From: Nitrosomonadaceae bacterium
GTDB lineage: Bacteria > Pseudomonadota > Gammaproteobacteria > Burkholderiales > Nitrosomonadaceae
DNA length: 64,000 nucleotides
Assembly (NCBI GenBank): GCA_030646695.1
Contig: JAUSLF010000012.1
Span: 46,130 to 110,129, forward strand
Direction: 5' to 3'
Translations under genes and position numbers: made by a program
Shown here: positions 50,464 to 61,393 of the stretch, one piece after another
Layout: each line of letters begins with the position of its first letter
Position numbering within the stretch: the first letter of the stretch is position 1
Notes under the pieces: generated by a model
The model's input: the letters and a program-made list of their open reading frames with translations, nothing else
What the model was told of the DNA's origin: nothing
The model's database searches: none

Positions 50464-52488
50464 ATGATTCCAGAACTCGGTAATTTTGCCCTCATTCTTG
50501 CGTTGCTGTTGGCGCTAACGCAAGGGACCCTGCCCATCATCGGCGCCGCTCGCGGCATCCCTTCATGGATTGCGCTGGCACGGCCCGTGGTACAAGGACA
50601 ATTTGTCTTTCTTGCGATTGCCTTTGGCTGTCTCGCTTATTCCTTTGTCAACAACGACTTCTCGGTGATGAATGTTGCCAGAAACTCCAATTCCGAGCTG
50701 CCGATACAATACCGCATTGCCGCATCCTGGGGCTCCCACGAAGGTTCATTGCTGTTATGGGTGTTCATGCTTTCGGCCTGGTCGGTTGCGGTAAGCGTAT
50801 TTAGCCGTCATCTGCCGGATGAAATGGTGGCACGGGTACTCGGCGTGATGGGGTTGGTTAGCGTAGGTTTTATTCTGTTTCTGCTGGTAACTTCCAATCC
50901 GTTTGACCGTCTCTTGCCCGCAGCTCTGGAAGGGAGCGATCTGAATCCTTTGCTGCAAGACCCGGGCATGGTAATCCACCCACCCATGCTTTATATGGGT
51001 TATGTGGGATTCTCTGTGGCATTCGCTTTTGCCATTGCTGCGTTGCTCAGCGGGCAGATGGATGCAGCCTGGGCGCGCTGGTCACGTCCCTGGACTACTG
51101 TCGCATGGGTATTTCTCACCATCGGTATCATGCTTGGCAGTTGGTGGGCTTATTATGAACTTGGCTGGGGTGGCTGGTGGTTCTGGGACCCGGTCGAGAA
51201 TGCATCTTTCCTGCCGTGGCTGGTAGGCACCGCGCTGGTTCATTCACTGGCAGTAACCGAGAAACGCGGCAGCTTCAAGAGCTGGACTGTGTTGCTTGCC
51301 ATCTGTGCATTTTCCTTAAGTCTGCTCGGTACCTTCCTGGTTCGTTCCGGTGTACTGACATCGGTTCATGCTTTCGCTACTGATCCCGCGCGCGGCATAT
51401 TCATTCTGGCATTCCTGGTTATTGTCATAGGCAGCTCCCTGCTGCTGTTCGCCTGGCGAGCACCCAAGGTTGGCCTGGGCGGAAAATTTGATCTGGTATC
51501 CAGGGAATCAATGCTGCTTGCCAATAATTTGTTGCTGATGGTGGCTGCGGGCAGCGTTTTACTTGGCACGCTTTATCCATTGATTATGGATTCGCTCGAT
51601 CTCGGCAAAATATCGGTCGGGCCTCCCTATTTCGAGGCAGTATTTGTACCGCTGATGACCCCAGCAATTTTCCTGATGGGGCTAGGCCCTCTCGCTCGCT
51701 GGAAGCAGGCGAGCTTGCCGGAACTGATGCTGCGTTTGCGCTGGGCTTTTGGCGTGAGCGTGGTAACCGCACTGCTGATGCCATTTGTAATGGGGGAGTG
51801 GAAACCGTTGGTAAGTTTTGGCTTGCTGCTGGCTTTCTGGATCATTGCCACCATCTTTGTCAGCATACGGCAGCGCCTGCATAACAGCGGCCAGGGTGGA
51901 TTGTTCACAAAACTCGCCAGACAATCACGCAGCTATTACAGCATGCATTTGGCGCATCTTGGAATAGCGGTATTCATTATCGGCGTAACACTGGTGAATG
52001 GATATGAGACCGAAAAAGATGTGCGCATGGAAATCGGCAGCACTGTGACAATGGGGGGTTACACTTTCCGTTTCAATGGTGCAAGTCCAGTATCTGGCCC
52101 CAATTACCAGGCAATGCGCGGCGATATCGATGTGTTGCGAAATGGCGAAAAGATTCGTGTGATGCAACCGGAAAAACGTACCTACAACGCCTCCGGCATG
52201 GCAATGACCGAACCTGCGATCGATACCGGTTTTCTGCGCGATCTTTATGTTGCGATGGGTGAACCACTGGAAGACGGCGCCTGGGTGGTGCGGGTATACC
52301 ACAAACCTTTTGTTGACTGGATCTGGTTTGGCTGCCTGCTGATGGCATTCGGTGGAATATTGGCGGTAACCGACCGGCGCTACCGGCTGAAGGTGCATAA
52401 CAAACATGCCGAAAATGCTACTGTGGCTGACGACAAGAGGGTTGCCAGCAACCCCCCCCGTTTGTCCACAGGAGGCAAGAAAGCATGA
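50464..52488 (+). CDS. ccmF: Cytochrome c haem lyase CcmF
   Basis: 674 residues with about 15 membrane segments and the haem-binding GWGGWWFWDPVENASFLPW (WWD domain). Conserved blocks ASWGSHEGSLLLWV and GTFLVRSGVLTSVHAF are present. With CcmH and CcmI it attaches haem to apocytochromes. It overlaps ccmG by four bases. Confidence 0.97.
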   Translation: MIPELGNFALILALLLALTQGTLPIIGAARGIPSWIALARPVVQGQFVFLAIAFGCLAYSFVNNDFSVMNVARNSNSELPIQYRIAASWGSHEGSLLLWVFMLSAWSVAVSVFSRHLPDEMVARVLGVMGLVSVGFILFLLVTSNPFDRLLPAALEGSDLNPLLQDPGMVIHPPMLYMGYVGFSVAFAFAIAALLSGQMDAAWARWSRPWTTVAWVFLTIGIMLGSWWAYYELGWGGWWFWDPVENASFLPWLVGTALVHSLAVTEKRGSFKSWTVLLAICAFSLSLLGTFLVRSGVLTSVHAFATDPARGIFILAFLVIVIGSSLLLFAWRAPKVGLGGKFDLVSRESMLLANNLLLMVAAGSVLLGTLYPLIMDSLDLGKISVGPPYFEAVFVPLMTPAIFLMGLGPLARWKQASLPELMLRLRWAFGVSVVTALLMPFVMGEWKPLVSFGLLLAFWIIATIFVSIRQRLHNSGQGGLFTKLARQSRSYYSMHLAHLGIAVFIIGVTLVNGYETEKDVRMEIGSTVTMGGYTFRFNGASPVSGPNYQAMRGDIDVLRNGEKIRVMQPEKRTYNASGMAMTEPAIDTGFLRDLYVAMGEPLEDGAWVVRVYHKPFVDWIWFGCLLMAFGGILAVTDRRYRLKVHNKHAENATVADDKRVASNPPRLSTGGKKA

Positions 52489-53009
52489 CGCGTTTCCTGT
52501 TGCCACTGGCAGCCTTTATCGTGCTGGTGCTGTTTCTTGCTGTCGGTCTTGGCCTCAAGCCGCGTGAGGTTCCATCCCCTTTGATCGGCAAACCGGCCCC
52601 AGTTTTCCAATCGCAATTGCTGCATGAACCGGGGAAAACCCTCGCATCCCAGGATAATCTGGGCAAGGTATGGCTGCTTAATGTATGGGCCTCATGGTGC
52701 GTTTCCTGCCGCGAAGAACACCCGCTGCTGGTAGAGCTGGCCAAATCCGGCATAGTGCCCATCTACGGTTTGAATTATAAAGACAAACCCGACCTTGCTC
52801 TGCAATGGCTCAGTCAGTATGGCGACCCCTATATCGTCAGTGTCGTAGACCCGGAAGGCAGGATTGGTATTGATTATGGCGTCTATGGTGTTCCGGAAAC
52901 CTATGTCATCGACAAGAACGGCGTCATCCGCCACAAACAAATAGGCCCTGTAACTGTTGAGTCGCTGGAAAAGAAAATCCTGCCGCTGATTAAGGAACTG
53001 CAGGGATGA
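52485..53009 (+). CDS. ccmG: Thiol:disulfide interchange protein CcmG/DsbE
   Basis: 174 residues: an N-terminal signal anchor, then a thioredoxin fold with active site WASWCVSC and cis-Pro in GVYGVPETYVID. It keeps the CxxCH cysteines of apocytochromes reduced. It overlaps ccmF and ccmH by four bases each. Confidence 0.96.
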   Translation: MTRFLLPLAAFIVLVLFLAVGLGLKPREVPSPLIGKPAPVFQSQLLHEPGKTLASQDNLGKVWLLNVWASWCVSCREEHPLLVELAKSGIVPIYGLNYKDKPDLALQWLSQYGDPYIVSVVDPEGRIGIDYGVYGVPETYVIDKNGVIRHKQIGPVTVESLEKKILPLIKELQG

Positions 53010-53554
53010 ATCCGGCGCTTCCATTCAAATTATTGAAGAACTCATATCAGCAAAAGATTCTAGGCTTACGCAGTGCCTTCAGTGCGAAACAATTTATTTT
53101 ACTACTCGTTTTTGTTCTGTTGTCACCTTCAAGCTGGGCCAAGGAAGCGGCACCAGTGGCCGAGGATCCGGTAATCGAGAAGCGCATGCTTGCGCTCTCT
53201 GAGGATTTGCGTTGCCTGGTGTGCCAGAACGAATCGCTGGCAGGTTCACGCGCAGACTTTGCCAATGATCTACGGCGCGAAATTCGCGAGCAAATGCAAG
53301 CAAATAAAAGCGATAAGGAAATCGTTGATTTTCTGGTGGCACGCTACGGCGATTTCGTCCTCTATCGACCCCCTGTCAAGCCTGCCACTTACTTATTGTG
53401 GGGTGGACCCTTCGCATTTCTCCTCGCAGGAGCAGGAATATTGTTCTTCTATCTCAAACGCCGCCGCAAGCAGATTGAAGAGCCGCCATTAACGGAAGAG
53501 CAACATCGGCACGCCGAGGCCTTGCTGAAGGAAGACAAAGGTAACAACGTATGA
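53006..53554 (+). CDS. ccmH: Cytochrome c maturation protein CcmH (CcmL-type)
   Basis: 182 residues with a cleavable signal (about 45 residues after a longer N-terminus), the redox motif LRCLVCQNESLAGS, and a C-terminal membrane segment. It contains only the thiol-reductant part; the TPR part is the separate CcmI, as in Pseudomonas-type operons. Confidence 0.95.
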   Translation: MNPALPFKLLKNSYQQKILGLRSAFSAKQFILLLVFVLLSPSSWAKEAAPVAEDPVIEKRMLALSEDLRCLVCQNESLAGSRADFANDLRREIREQMQANKSDKEIVDFLVARYGDFVLYRPPVKPATYLLWGGPFAFLLAGAGILFFYLKRRRKQIEEPPLTEEQHRHAEALLKEDKGNNV

Positions 53555-54876
53555 CGTCATTCTGGGTTGTTGCCGGCATCCTGACCATCGGTGCCTTGCT
53601 GTTCATCCTGCCTACCTTGTTACGCAAAGGAAACAGTCGGACAGGGATAATACGCGAGGCCGCCAACGTAAGCATATATCGAGACCAGTTAGCCGAACTC
53701 GAAGCTGACTTGCGTAGTGACGTCTTGAGCAAGGACCAGTATGAACAAAGCAAACGGGAATTACAGCAAAGGATGGTGCAGGACGTCCCTGAAGGAAAAT
53801 CCATGGCAAGCATGGTAATGGCTGGCGGTAACCGCAGCAATATTGCGACCATAACGGTAATGGTGCTGGCAATACCGCTTCTGGCAGTCTCACTTTACCT
53901 ATGGCTCGGCAATACTAAAGGGTTAACGCCACAGCCAGCTCCTGAGCAGATGCCGATGGCAGAAGAAGCGGGTGGCCATCAGAATTTTTCTTCGGTGCTG
54001 GATAGTCTTATCGCGCGACTCAGGGAACAGCCGAACGATCTGGAAGGCTGGATTATGCTGGGGCGAACCTACGCAATAATGCAGCGTTTCAATGAGGCCA
54101 AGGTTGCCTACGAGCAAGTGCTTGCCTTGTCCCCGGAAAGTCCGGAGTTGTTGGTGGATTATGCGGATATCGTAGCAATGACGAACGATGGGAGCCTGCT
54201 GGGGAAACCTATGGAGCTGGTTAATAAGGCGTTAAGCCTTGACCCTAAAAATCCCAAAGCACTGGCGCTGGCGGGTACAGCCGCCTTTGAGCAAAAGAAT
54301 TTCAAACAAGCAGCAGCTTACTGGGAAAAACTGCTGGTACAGATTCCGCCGGAATCCAAGCTGGCCCAGTCCGTTAAAGAGAGTATCGCCGAAGCGAAAT
54401 CCCTGGCCACGGGTAAAGGCAGCACCATGGCCGGAATGCAGACTCAAACACCAAACAGCCAGAATATTCCACCTGCCGCAGACAAGTCTGTGGTGGCGGG
54501 AGCGGGGGCAGGAACCGCCACAATTGCAACTGGCAGCACCCTTTCAGGTACTGTCACGCTTAGCGCCGCATTTGCCGGCAAGGTATCGCCTGACGACACG
54601 CTATTCATTTTCGCTCGCGCCACAGAAGGTCCACCGATGCCGCGAGCGATAGCGGTAAAGAAGGTCAGGGATTTGCCAGCGTCTTTCTTGCTGACCGATG
54701 GTATGGGCGCGCGACCTGATTTGAAGATCTCTAACGTCCCTCAGTTGATAATCAGCGCCAGAATCACAAAATCCGGGAAAGCCATGCCTGAGAGCGGCGA
54801 TCTGCAAGGTTTCAGTCAGAAAGTTAAACCGGGTGACAAGAATATCAATATCGTGATTGATCAGCAGGTGCCTTAG
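53551..54876 (+). CDS. ccmI: Cytochrome c maturation TPR protein CcmI
   Basis: 441 residues. Two N-terminal membrane segments surround a cytoplasmic helical part (YRDQLAELEADLRSDVLSKDQY in pieces). TPR units follow (LEGWIMLGRTYAIMQRFNEAKVAY in pieces), then a Pro/Thr-rich linker and a C-terminal beta domain. It presents apocytochrome c C-termini to CcmH and CcmF. Last gene of the operon; it converges with the kinase gene at a 21-base gap without clear terminator. Confidence 0.94.
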   Translation: MTSFWVVAGILTIGALLFILPTLLRKGNSRTGIIREAANVSIYRDQLAELEADLRSDVLSKDQYEQSKRELQQRMVQDVPEGKSMASMVMAGGNRSNIATITVMVLAIPLLAVSLYLWLGNTKGLTPQPAPEQMPMAEEAGGHQNFSSVLDSLIARLREQPNDLEGWIMLGRTYAIMQRFNEAKVAYEQVLALSPESPELLVDYADIVAMTNDGSLLGKPMELVNKALSLDPKNPKALALAGTAAFEQKNFKQAAAYWEKLLVQIPPESKLAQSVKESIAEAKSLATGKGSTMAGMQTQTPNSQNIPPAADKSVVAGAGAGTATIATGSTLSGTVTLSAAFAGKVSPDDTLFIFARATEGPPMPRAIAVKKVRDLPASFLLTDGMGARPDLKISNVPQLIISARITKSGKAMPESGDLQGFSQKVKPGDKNINIVIDQQVP

Positions 54877-54897
54877 CGTTCGGTCGGTTGGGCGCGC

Positions 54898-57800
54898 TTA
54901 CAACGCAGCAATATATTTATCTACCGCGGCCAGCTCTGTTTCGAACCGAGGCAATAACGCCGTCAGTGCCGCGGTATCGCCCGCCTTCCCTGCCTGCTCC
55001 ATCTGGGCGCACAATTCACCCAACGCCAGCGCACCGACCGAACGGGCCGATGACTTGAGCTTGTGTGCCGCTGCACCAACCGCTGCAGTCTGCCCTGCCT
55101 GATAGGCTGTGCGTAATTCCACCGCTATTTTGGCTGAACTGGCGCGGAAATCCTGCAGGAACTCACTGATCACCGCCGGGTCGTCGCCTACCAGCGCTTC
55201 GAGGACATGCACATCCACCGGCCCCTCTATCGCGGCAAAAGAGAGGTTGGCTCCGGTATTTACAGCAACTGCTTCAGTAGCAGATTTGGCGGCTGGCAGC
55301 CATTTCTCCAACATGGCTTTCAAGTGGACAAGTTGCACCGGCTTGCTCAGATAATCGTCCATGCCAATGTCCAGGCAATGCTCGGCCTCGCCCTTGAGGG
55401 CGTTGGCGGTAAATGCAATGATGGGAGCATGGGATTTGCCAAACTCGGTGGCACGGATAGCTGTGGTCAGTTGATAGCCGTCCATCTCCGGCATGTGCAG
55501 ATCAGTAAGCAGCAGTGCATAATTACCGCTCTTCCAGCGTTTTAGCGCTTCGCGGCCGTCGCCGACGATATCTGCGGCATATCCGAGCAGAGTGAGTTGC
55601 TGCCGGATCACCTTCTGGTTTATTTCATTGTCTTCGGCAACCAGCAGCAGCCTGCCCTCCTGCAAGGCCTTCTCGCGCGACGGCGGAGCGCCCCCAGCCT
55701 TGACCAGCAGCGTCTCTTCTTCCTCATGCGCCCGGCCTGCGGCGATGGCCACTGCCTGGAGAAAGAGATCACGGTGCATGACATCGCCATCCAGGGTGAC
55801 GAGGTCCACTGTTTCACTGCGTCCATGATGGCGCCGTCCGCGCCTGACGACGACAAAGTGGGGTTCGGTGTCGGGTTGATGGTGTCCATGTTCAAGCACC
55901 ACGAAATATGGCTCCAGGCCGTGGCGGCTGCGGAAGGCGGCACGTAATTCCTCGACCGGCGGCGTATCGTGCCCGGCGTCAATGACCAGTAGCCACTGGC
56001 CAGGTGGAAGAGTGTCAATCCGCTTACGCGCTGCGGTCAGGTCGGGCACGCGTTCAACGACCACACCGCCATACCGCAGGTAGGCGGCCAGATCATCGCC
56101 CAGTCCTTCGGCGCCACCCAGCACCAGACAGGACAGTCCAGTTAGATCGACAGCTTCACCTTTCACGGACGCCTTGGCTGGCAGCAGTGTGAACGGCAGG
56201 TACACGGTGAAGATGGAACCCTTACCAGGCGTACTTTGCACTGTAATCTCGCCGCCCATTAGTTCCACCAAGTGGTGGGAAATGGCCAGCCCCAGTCCGG
56301 TCCCGCCATAGCGCCGCGTGGTGGAAGTGTCGCCTTGGGTGAAGGAGGTGAAGAGTCGCGCTTGGGTCTCTTCGTTCATGCCGATGCCATTATCGGTTAT
56401 ACGGAACTCAACTGTCACCAAGTCCGGGCCATGCTCGGCCAGCAACGCGCGTACAGATACCCGGCTTGGCTGCTGCTGTCCGTTGGAAAATTTGATGGCG
56501 TTATTGGTGAGATTAACCAGCACCTGGCGCAGGCGCAGGGCATCGCCCAGAACTTCCTCGGGAATCGCCGGATCGACGAATAGGGTAAGCTCCACATCTT
56601 TTCTTACAGCCAGACTTTCCAGCGTACTGCAGGCGTTCTCCACCACATCCATTACCGACATGGATTCACGCTCAATCTCCAGCTTGCCAGCCTCGATTTT
56701 GGAGAAATCGAGAATGTCTTCGATGATCTCTAGCAGGGCAAAAGCCGACTCGCGAATGAGGTTGACCATCTCCATCTGGTGGCCAGTGAGGCTGGTTTGC
56801 TGCAATACCTCAGCCATACCAATCACACCGTTCATGGGAGTCCGTATCTCGTGGCTCATAGCGGCGAGAAAAGTCGATTTGGCCCGGCTAGCCTGTTCGG
56901 CCTCCAGCCGGGCCTGCTCCAGATCCCTCAGGATGCGCACCCGCTCGCTGATGTCAACGCCGGAAGGAATCAGTTTGACCACTTGGCCATTGGTGTCATA
57001 AACCGGCACCAGCATGAAATCGATGGCCATGAGGCTGCCGTTGGCCATACGCTGATCCAGGTCATGACGCACTATCTGGCCGCGTAACGCCCGCTTGATG
57101 TCTTCGCGGACCTGCGCCTGCACCGCCGGTGAATGAGAAAACCACCAGGTTTCTTCGAGCCGCTTGCCGATGACGTCCTGACTCTGCAGACCGCCCACTT
57201 CCAGCGCGGTGCGGTTGATCTCCACCAGCACTCCGTCCGGCGTCATTTCACCGACAAAGGCGGCCATGTTGTCCACAATCGCCCGCAGACGCTGTTCGCT
57301 GTCGCGTAGCGCTTGCTCCGCCTGTTTACGTTCGCGGATGTCGCGCATAAGGCCGGTGAAATAGCGTTTTCCTCCGACGAAGTACTCGCTGACTGCGAGG
57401 TATAGCGCAATAGGTTCACCGTTCTTATGCAGCCCTTCAACTTCGCGGCCAATGCCGATACCATGTGCACCTGACACGTACTCCTGCCCCTGTCCCGTTA
57501 GACGATATCTCACCATATAACCAATGTGTTTGCTGCGGTGGGGCTCGGCCATGAGTATGCCGAGATCTTGCCCAATCACTTCGTCACGGGTATAGCCAAA
57601 TAATTTCTCCATGACCGGGTTGGTGGAAAGGATAATGCCGTTCTCGTCGCTGGTAACGACACAATCTTCCATATGTTCGACTATAGAGCGGGTTTCTTCT
57701 TCCTTGCTAATCAGGATTGCATTGGCCTGCTCCAAATCGGCAGTCCGTGCCGTCACCCTATCTTCCAGTTCCTGGTTAAGTTTGCGCAGGTCGTTTTCAG

Positions 57801-58980
57801 CGGCCTCCCGTTCGCGGTTGCTGGCACTCAGGCGTTCCATCATGGCATTGAAGGTGCGTGCCAGTTGCCCGATTTCATCCCAACCCTCAACTGGCACACG
57901 TTGCTGCAAGTTGCCAGCAGCAATATCCTGCGCGCTATGGCTGAGCTTTTTCAGGGTAGTGACCATACGGCGACTGAACAGGATGGCAACCAGGATGGCA
58001 ACGAGAAGCGTCAGACCTAGGATCACCAGACCAAGGGTACGCACACGGTAAACAGGAGCGAATACCTCGTCCGCATCCATCTTGACCTCCATGCCCCAGC
58101 CCATGCGCGGCAGATAGCGCCATGCTGCGACCACTTCCTTGCCGCGGTAATCTATCGCGAGACCGGCGCCACGCTGGCCGTGCAGGCTATTCCAAATTGC
58201 CGTGGAGACTGCGGGGGTATTGAGCGGGATCTTGAGCTTCAGCGCCGCATCAGGTTCATTTTTCAGCGGAGCCATCACCAGTGCAGTGTTCTTGTCCTCG
58301 AGACGCGTCACCACGGTTTCGCCGCTAGCTCCCAGTCCCACATTGTCTGTCAGCACCTGAAACACGCGTTCACTGTAGATCTGCAGCGCCAGCACGCCTT
58401 CAATTTTTCCCTGAACCACAATTGGAAAAGCCATAAAGGCGGCGATTGCACCGTGCGATGGCGCATAGTATTCGAAATCCGAGATGCCGCTTTGCAGCGT
58501 GTTCAGTGCCTGGCGGGCGACTGTGGCCAGACCGCTGTTGCGATAAGGACCGGTGAACAGGTTGGTGGCAAAATCGGACTCATGGGTTTGGGAATACACT
58601 ATCGTACCCTGCGGGGAGATCAGGAACAGGTCGTAATAGCTGGCATCCTCGATGAAGCGTTTGAAGTGGTCACGGTAACTGGCATCCAGCTGGCTGTAGG
58701 CATCGGATCCTATTCCACTTTGGGTAAACACCTGGGCAAACTCGCGCATGGCTTCGCGCGTGGTATTGGCGGTGTGTCTGGTGTCGAGAAGACGTTCGCG
58801 CAGATAGCTGTCGATCTGTTCCGCTTTCATGTCGGCGATGGCCGAGACTTGCTGGATCGCCGTTTTCTGCATTTCCATTTCAAAGGTACGCAACAGACCG
58901 TAGCCAATCATCAGGATCGGTAACAGAGAGAATGCGACGAACCAAGCCGCGAAGCGCTGCGTAAGAGAGGTAAACCTCAT
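54898..58980 (-). CDS. Hybrid sensor histidine kinase (Cache-HAMP-PAS-PAS-HisKA-HATPase-REC-HPt)
   Basis: 1360 residues. A membrane segment at about 12-32, a large periplasmic Cache-type domain, a second segment at about 318-340, HAMP, coiled coil, two PAS domains (about 430-550 and 560-690), HisKA with H710 in [11 protein letters not shown], HATPase with [14 protein letters not shown], a degenerate receiver-like stretch, a full receiver with D1160 ([14 protein letters not shown]), and an HPt domain with H1306 (AHKLKSSA). It can run a complete phosphorelay, but no response regulator is adjacent. The start overlaps the stop of the upstream binding-protein gene, so that protein is likely its periplasmic partner. 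Confidence 0.93.
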   Translation of the reverse strand: MRFTSLTQRFAAWFVAFSLLPILMIGYGLLRTFEMEMQKTAIQQVSAIADMKAEQIDSYLRERLLDTRHTANTTREAMREFAQVFTQSGIGSDAYSQLDASYRDHFKRFIEDASYYDLFLISPQGTIVYSQTHESDFATNLFTGPYRNSGLATVARQALNTLQSGISDFEYYAPSHGAIAAFMAFPIVVQGKIEGVLALQIYSERVFQVLTDNVGLGASGETVVTRLEDKNTALVMAPLKNEPDAALKLKIPLNTPAVSTAIWNSLHGQRGAGLAIDYRGKEVVAAWRYLPRMGWGMEVKMDADEVFAPVYRVRTLGLVILGLTLLVAILVAILFSRRMVTTLKKLSHSAQDIAAGNLQQRVPVEGWDEIGQLARTFNAMMERLSASNREREAAENDLRKLNQELEDRVTARTADLEQANAILISKEEETRSIVEHMEDCVVTSDENGIILSTNPVMEKLFGYTRDEVIGQDLGILMAEPHRSKHIGYMVRYRLTGQGQEYVSGAHGIGIGREVEGLHKNGEPIALYLAVSEYFVGGKRYFTGLMRDIRERKQAEQALRDSEQRLRAIVDNMAAFVGEMTPDGVLVEINRTALEVGGLQSQDVIGKRLEETWWFSHSPAVQAQVREDIKRALRGQIVRHDLDQRMANGSLMAIDFMLVPVYDTNGQVVKLIPSGVDISERVRILRDLEQARLEAEQASRAKSTFLAAMSHEIRTPMNGVIGMAEVLQQTSLTGHQMEMVNLIRESAFALLEIIEDILDFSKIEAGKLEIERESMSVMDVVENACSTLESLAVRKDVELTLFVDPAIPEEVLGDALRLRQVLVNLTNNAIKFSNGQQQPSRVSVRALLAEHGPDLVTVEFRITDNGIGMNEETQARLFTSFTQGDTSTTRRYGGTGLGLAISHHLVELMGGEITVQSTPGKGSIFTVYLPFTLLPAKASVKGEAVDLTGLSCLVLGGAEGLGDDLAAYLRYGGVVVERVPDLTAARKRIDTLPPGQWLLVIDAGHDTPPVEELRAAFRSRHGLEPYFVVLEHGHHQPDTEPHFVVVRRGRRHHGRSETVDLVTLDGDVMHRDLFLQAVAIAAGRAHEEEETLLVKAGGAPPSREKALQEGRLLLVAEDNEINQKVIRQQLTLLGYAADIVGDGREALKRWKSGNYALLLTDLHMPEMDGYQLTTAIRATEFGKSHAPIIAFTANALKGEAEHCLDIGMDDYLSKPVQLVHLKAMLEKWLPAAKSATEAVAVNTGANLSFAAIEGPVDVHVLEALVGDDPAVISEFLQDFRASSAKIAVELRTAYQAGQTAAVGAAAHKLKSSARSVGALALGELCAQMEQAGKAGDTAALTALLPRFETELAAVDKYIAAL

Positions 58981-60233
58981 GGTTTAATCCCCTCGACAGT
59001 TTGTATTAACTGACTCCACTCTTCGCGTGAACGATATGCGGGGAATGGCGCCGGCTCTAGTGGCCGCCCGGAATCCCAAACAATATCGAACTGGCCATCT
59101 GCCCGCGCTTTACCGATGCGCGCCACTTTCCACGAATGGTGGGTGGCCAAGTCGAGCGAAACCACTCCTTCAGGCGCAAGCAGACTTTGGCGCAGGATCG
59201 TGCGCTGCACCTGGGCTGGTTCGGCCGAACTGGCTTCGTGTGCCGCCTGAACCCAAAGCTGTAAACCGATATAAGAGGCTTCCATCGGGCCGTCAAGCAC
59301 GGCTTGTTGACCGAAACGGCTGCGGAATCGTTGCACAAAAGCCTGATTTTGCAGCGACTGGATACTCTGGAAATAATTCCGCGCCGCATAGTGACCCGCC
59401 ATCGGCGGGGCATCCTTTACCGCCAATTCCACCTCGGTGATGCTGAATGACAACACTGGTATCTTGTCCGGGGTAATTCCAGCCTTGTTCAGCTCACGGA
59501 AGAAGGCGTTGATGCTATCGCCATCAACGGTATTCAATATCATATCCGGCTGCTGTTTGATGATATCTGTTATCAGATCATCCATTGTGGCGAGCTCCAA
59601 AGGGAGGTAGTGCTCCCCCACTACTACGGCGCCTTGTGCAGCCAGCAAATCCTTGATGAGGATGTGTGTGATGCGCGAAAAGATATAGTCCGAGCCAGCC
59701 AGATAAATGCGTTCATTGCGCTTGCCGTGTTTACCGAGGTTATCCAGCGCCCAATACACCGCAGGCATAACCAGTTGGTTAGGCACGGCGCCGGTGTAAA
59801 TGATGTTGGGCGACTGCTCCATGCCTTCATATTGCACCGGGTAGAACAGCAGGTGCTGATGCTTTTCGACCACCGGCTTCACCGCCTTGCGGCAGACGGA
59901 TGTCCAGCAACCGAACAGGGCTTTGACCTTTTCCTCGGTGATCAGGCGCTCTGCCTGCTGGGCGCAATACATCGGATCGGAGCGGCAATCCACCACCACG
60001 GCCTCGATCTTTTGACCGCCGATGCCCCCCGCTGCATTAGCCTCTTCGATGGCTAACTGCAGTGCATCCACCAGCGGTTTCTCGCTGACCGCCATGGCGC
60101 CAGACAGAGAGTGCAGTATGCCGACCTTGATACTCGGAACGGTAGCCGAGTACTGTTGCCATGCCATGAAGGCGGCAATCAATAGAACTACCAGCAGTAC
60201 AAGCGTGGCACTAATTCTCCGGCTGGTCTTCAT
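58977..60233 (-). CDS. Membrane-anchored substrate-binding protein of the urea/amide type (UrtA/AmiC-like)
   Basis: 418 residues: an N-terminal hydrophobic anchor (about 10-27) and a two-lobed type I periplasmic binding fold ([77 protein letters not shown] in pieces). The sequence resembles UrtA and FmdD-type short-chain amide and urea binders. No permease or ATPase gene is near. It is translationally coupled to the histidine kinase, which suggests sensing rather than uptake. Confidence 0.87.
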   Translation of the reverse strand: MKTSRRISATLVLLVVLLIAAFMAWQQYSATVPSIKVGILHSLSGAMAVSEKPLVDALQLAIEEANAAGGIGGQKIEAVVVDCRSDPMYCAQQAERLITEEKVKALFGCWTSVCRKAVKPVVEKHQHLLFYPVQYEGMEQSPNIIYTGAVPNQLVMPAVYWALDNLGKHGKRNERIYLAGSDYIFSRITHILIKDLLAAQGAVVVGEHYLPLELATMDDLITDIIKQQPDMILNTVDGDSINAFFRELNKAGITPDKIPVLSFSITEVELAVKDAPPMAGHYAARNYFQSIQSLQNQAFVQRFRSRFGQQAVLDGPMEASYIGLQLWVQAAHEASSAEPAQVQRTILRQSLLAPEGVVSLDLATHHSWKVARIGKARADGQFDIVWDSGRPLEPAPFPAYRSREEWSQLIQTVEGIKP

Positions 60234-60377
60234 AGCTCAGATTCTATCGGATTCAAGCAACTAATCATCGGTACGATTCGGATAGCAACTCCTTCATCAT
60301 AGACACGATCGCTATTTTAGGGAACAAATCCTGTATAAAATACTACCATTGGACATTCTTACGATAACGACTTCCGG

Positions 60378-61301
60378 TCAAGGGGCGCTCAGAACTTTTA
60401 TATGAGCGGCCACGCTCCGCCCCAATGCATGCAGCTCATAACCCCCTTCCAGCGCCGATACAATACGGCCTTGGGCGTATTTATCAGCAATCTCCTTGAT
60501 CCTTTCAGTCACCCATACGTAATCAGACTCCAGCAGGTTCAATGAAGCCAGATCGTCGTCGCGATGGGCATCAAATCCAGCGGAGATGAACAGCATCTGC
60601 GGTTTGAATGTTTCCAACGCAGGCAACCAGTATTCGCTCACCGCTGAGCGGAATTTCTCGCCGTTGCTGCCAGCTGCCAGCGGGATATTGACCATGCGTG
60701 CGGAGCGCCCCGTCACGCCACTGTATGGATAGAATGGGTGCTGGAAAGTGGAAAACATCATCACTTGCGGATTGTCCCGGAAAATATCTTCGGTGCCGTT
60801 GCCATGATGCACATCGAAATCTATCACTGCAACGCGTTCCAGAGCATGCGCTTGAATCGCGTGCGCCACACCCACCGCTATGTTGTTAAACAGACAGAAG
60901 CCCATTGCCCGATCATGCTCTGCATGATGGCCCGGTGGGCGGATGCTGCAAAAAGCGTTCGCTGCTTTCCCACTGATCACCAAATCCGTCGCCAGGACAA
61001 CGGCGCCAGCTGCCCGATGAGCCGCCCGCAAACTATGCGGATTCATCGCCGTGTCCGGATCAAGATATACGATTCCTGTGGTTGGTGCCCTGGCGTCAAG
61101 AGAGTCAATGTACTCCGGCGTGTGCACCCGTTCCATTTGTGCGCGTGTCACTAATGGCGCAGCATAATGCTCCAGCGTATTCATTAGGCCAGAAGCGATC
61201 AATTGATCCTCAATGGCACTGAGCCGCGCCGGACATTCCGGGTGATGTGAACCCATTTCATGCAGCAGGCAATCGGGATGGGAGATGAAAGCAGTATGCA
61301 T
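60378..61301 (-). CDS. Histone deacetylase-family hydrolase (class II HDAC-like)
   Basis: 307 residues with the zinc-hydrolase pattern: RPPGHHAEHDRAMGFCLFNN, VIDFDVHHGNGTEDIF and FISAGFDAHRDDDLASL, with the catalytic His pair and Asp/His/Asp zinc ligands. Bacterial relatives act on acetylated polyamines or other acetylamides; the substrate here is unknown. Confidence 0.94.
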   Translation of the reverse strand: MHTAFISHPDCLLHEMGSHHPECPARLSAIEDQLIASGLMNTLEHYAAPLVTRAQMERVHTPEYIDSLDARAPTTGIVYLDPDTAMNPHSLRAAHRAAGAVVLATDLVISGKAANAFCSIRPPGHHAEHDRAMGFCLFNNIAVGVAHAIQAHALERVAVIDFDVHHGNGTEDIFRDNPQVMMFSTFQHPFYPYSGVTGRSARMVNIPLAAGSNGEKFRSAVSEYWLPALETFKPQMLFISAGFDAHRDDDLASLNLLESDYVWVTERIKEIADKYAQGRIVSALEGGYELHALGRSVAAHIKVLSAP

Positions 61302-61393
61302 GAATGGTTTTTATCGGTGGCGCGTGCCGTTCTTACGTCAGGTGGTGCAGATATTCAGCACGCCGACTGACTCTGTCTACCCTTGGAGTGAAT

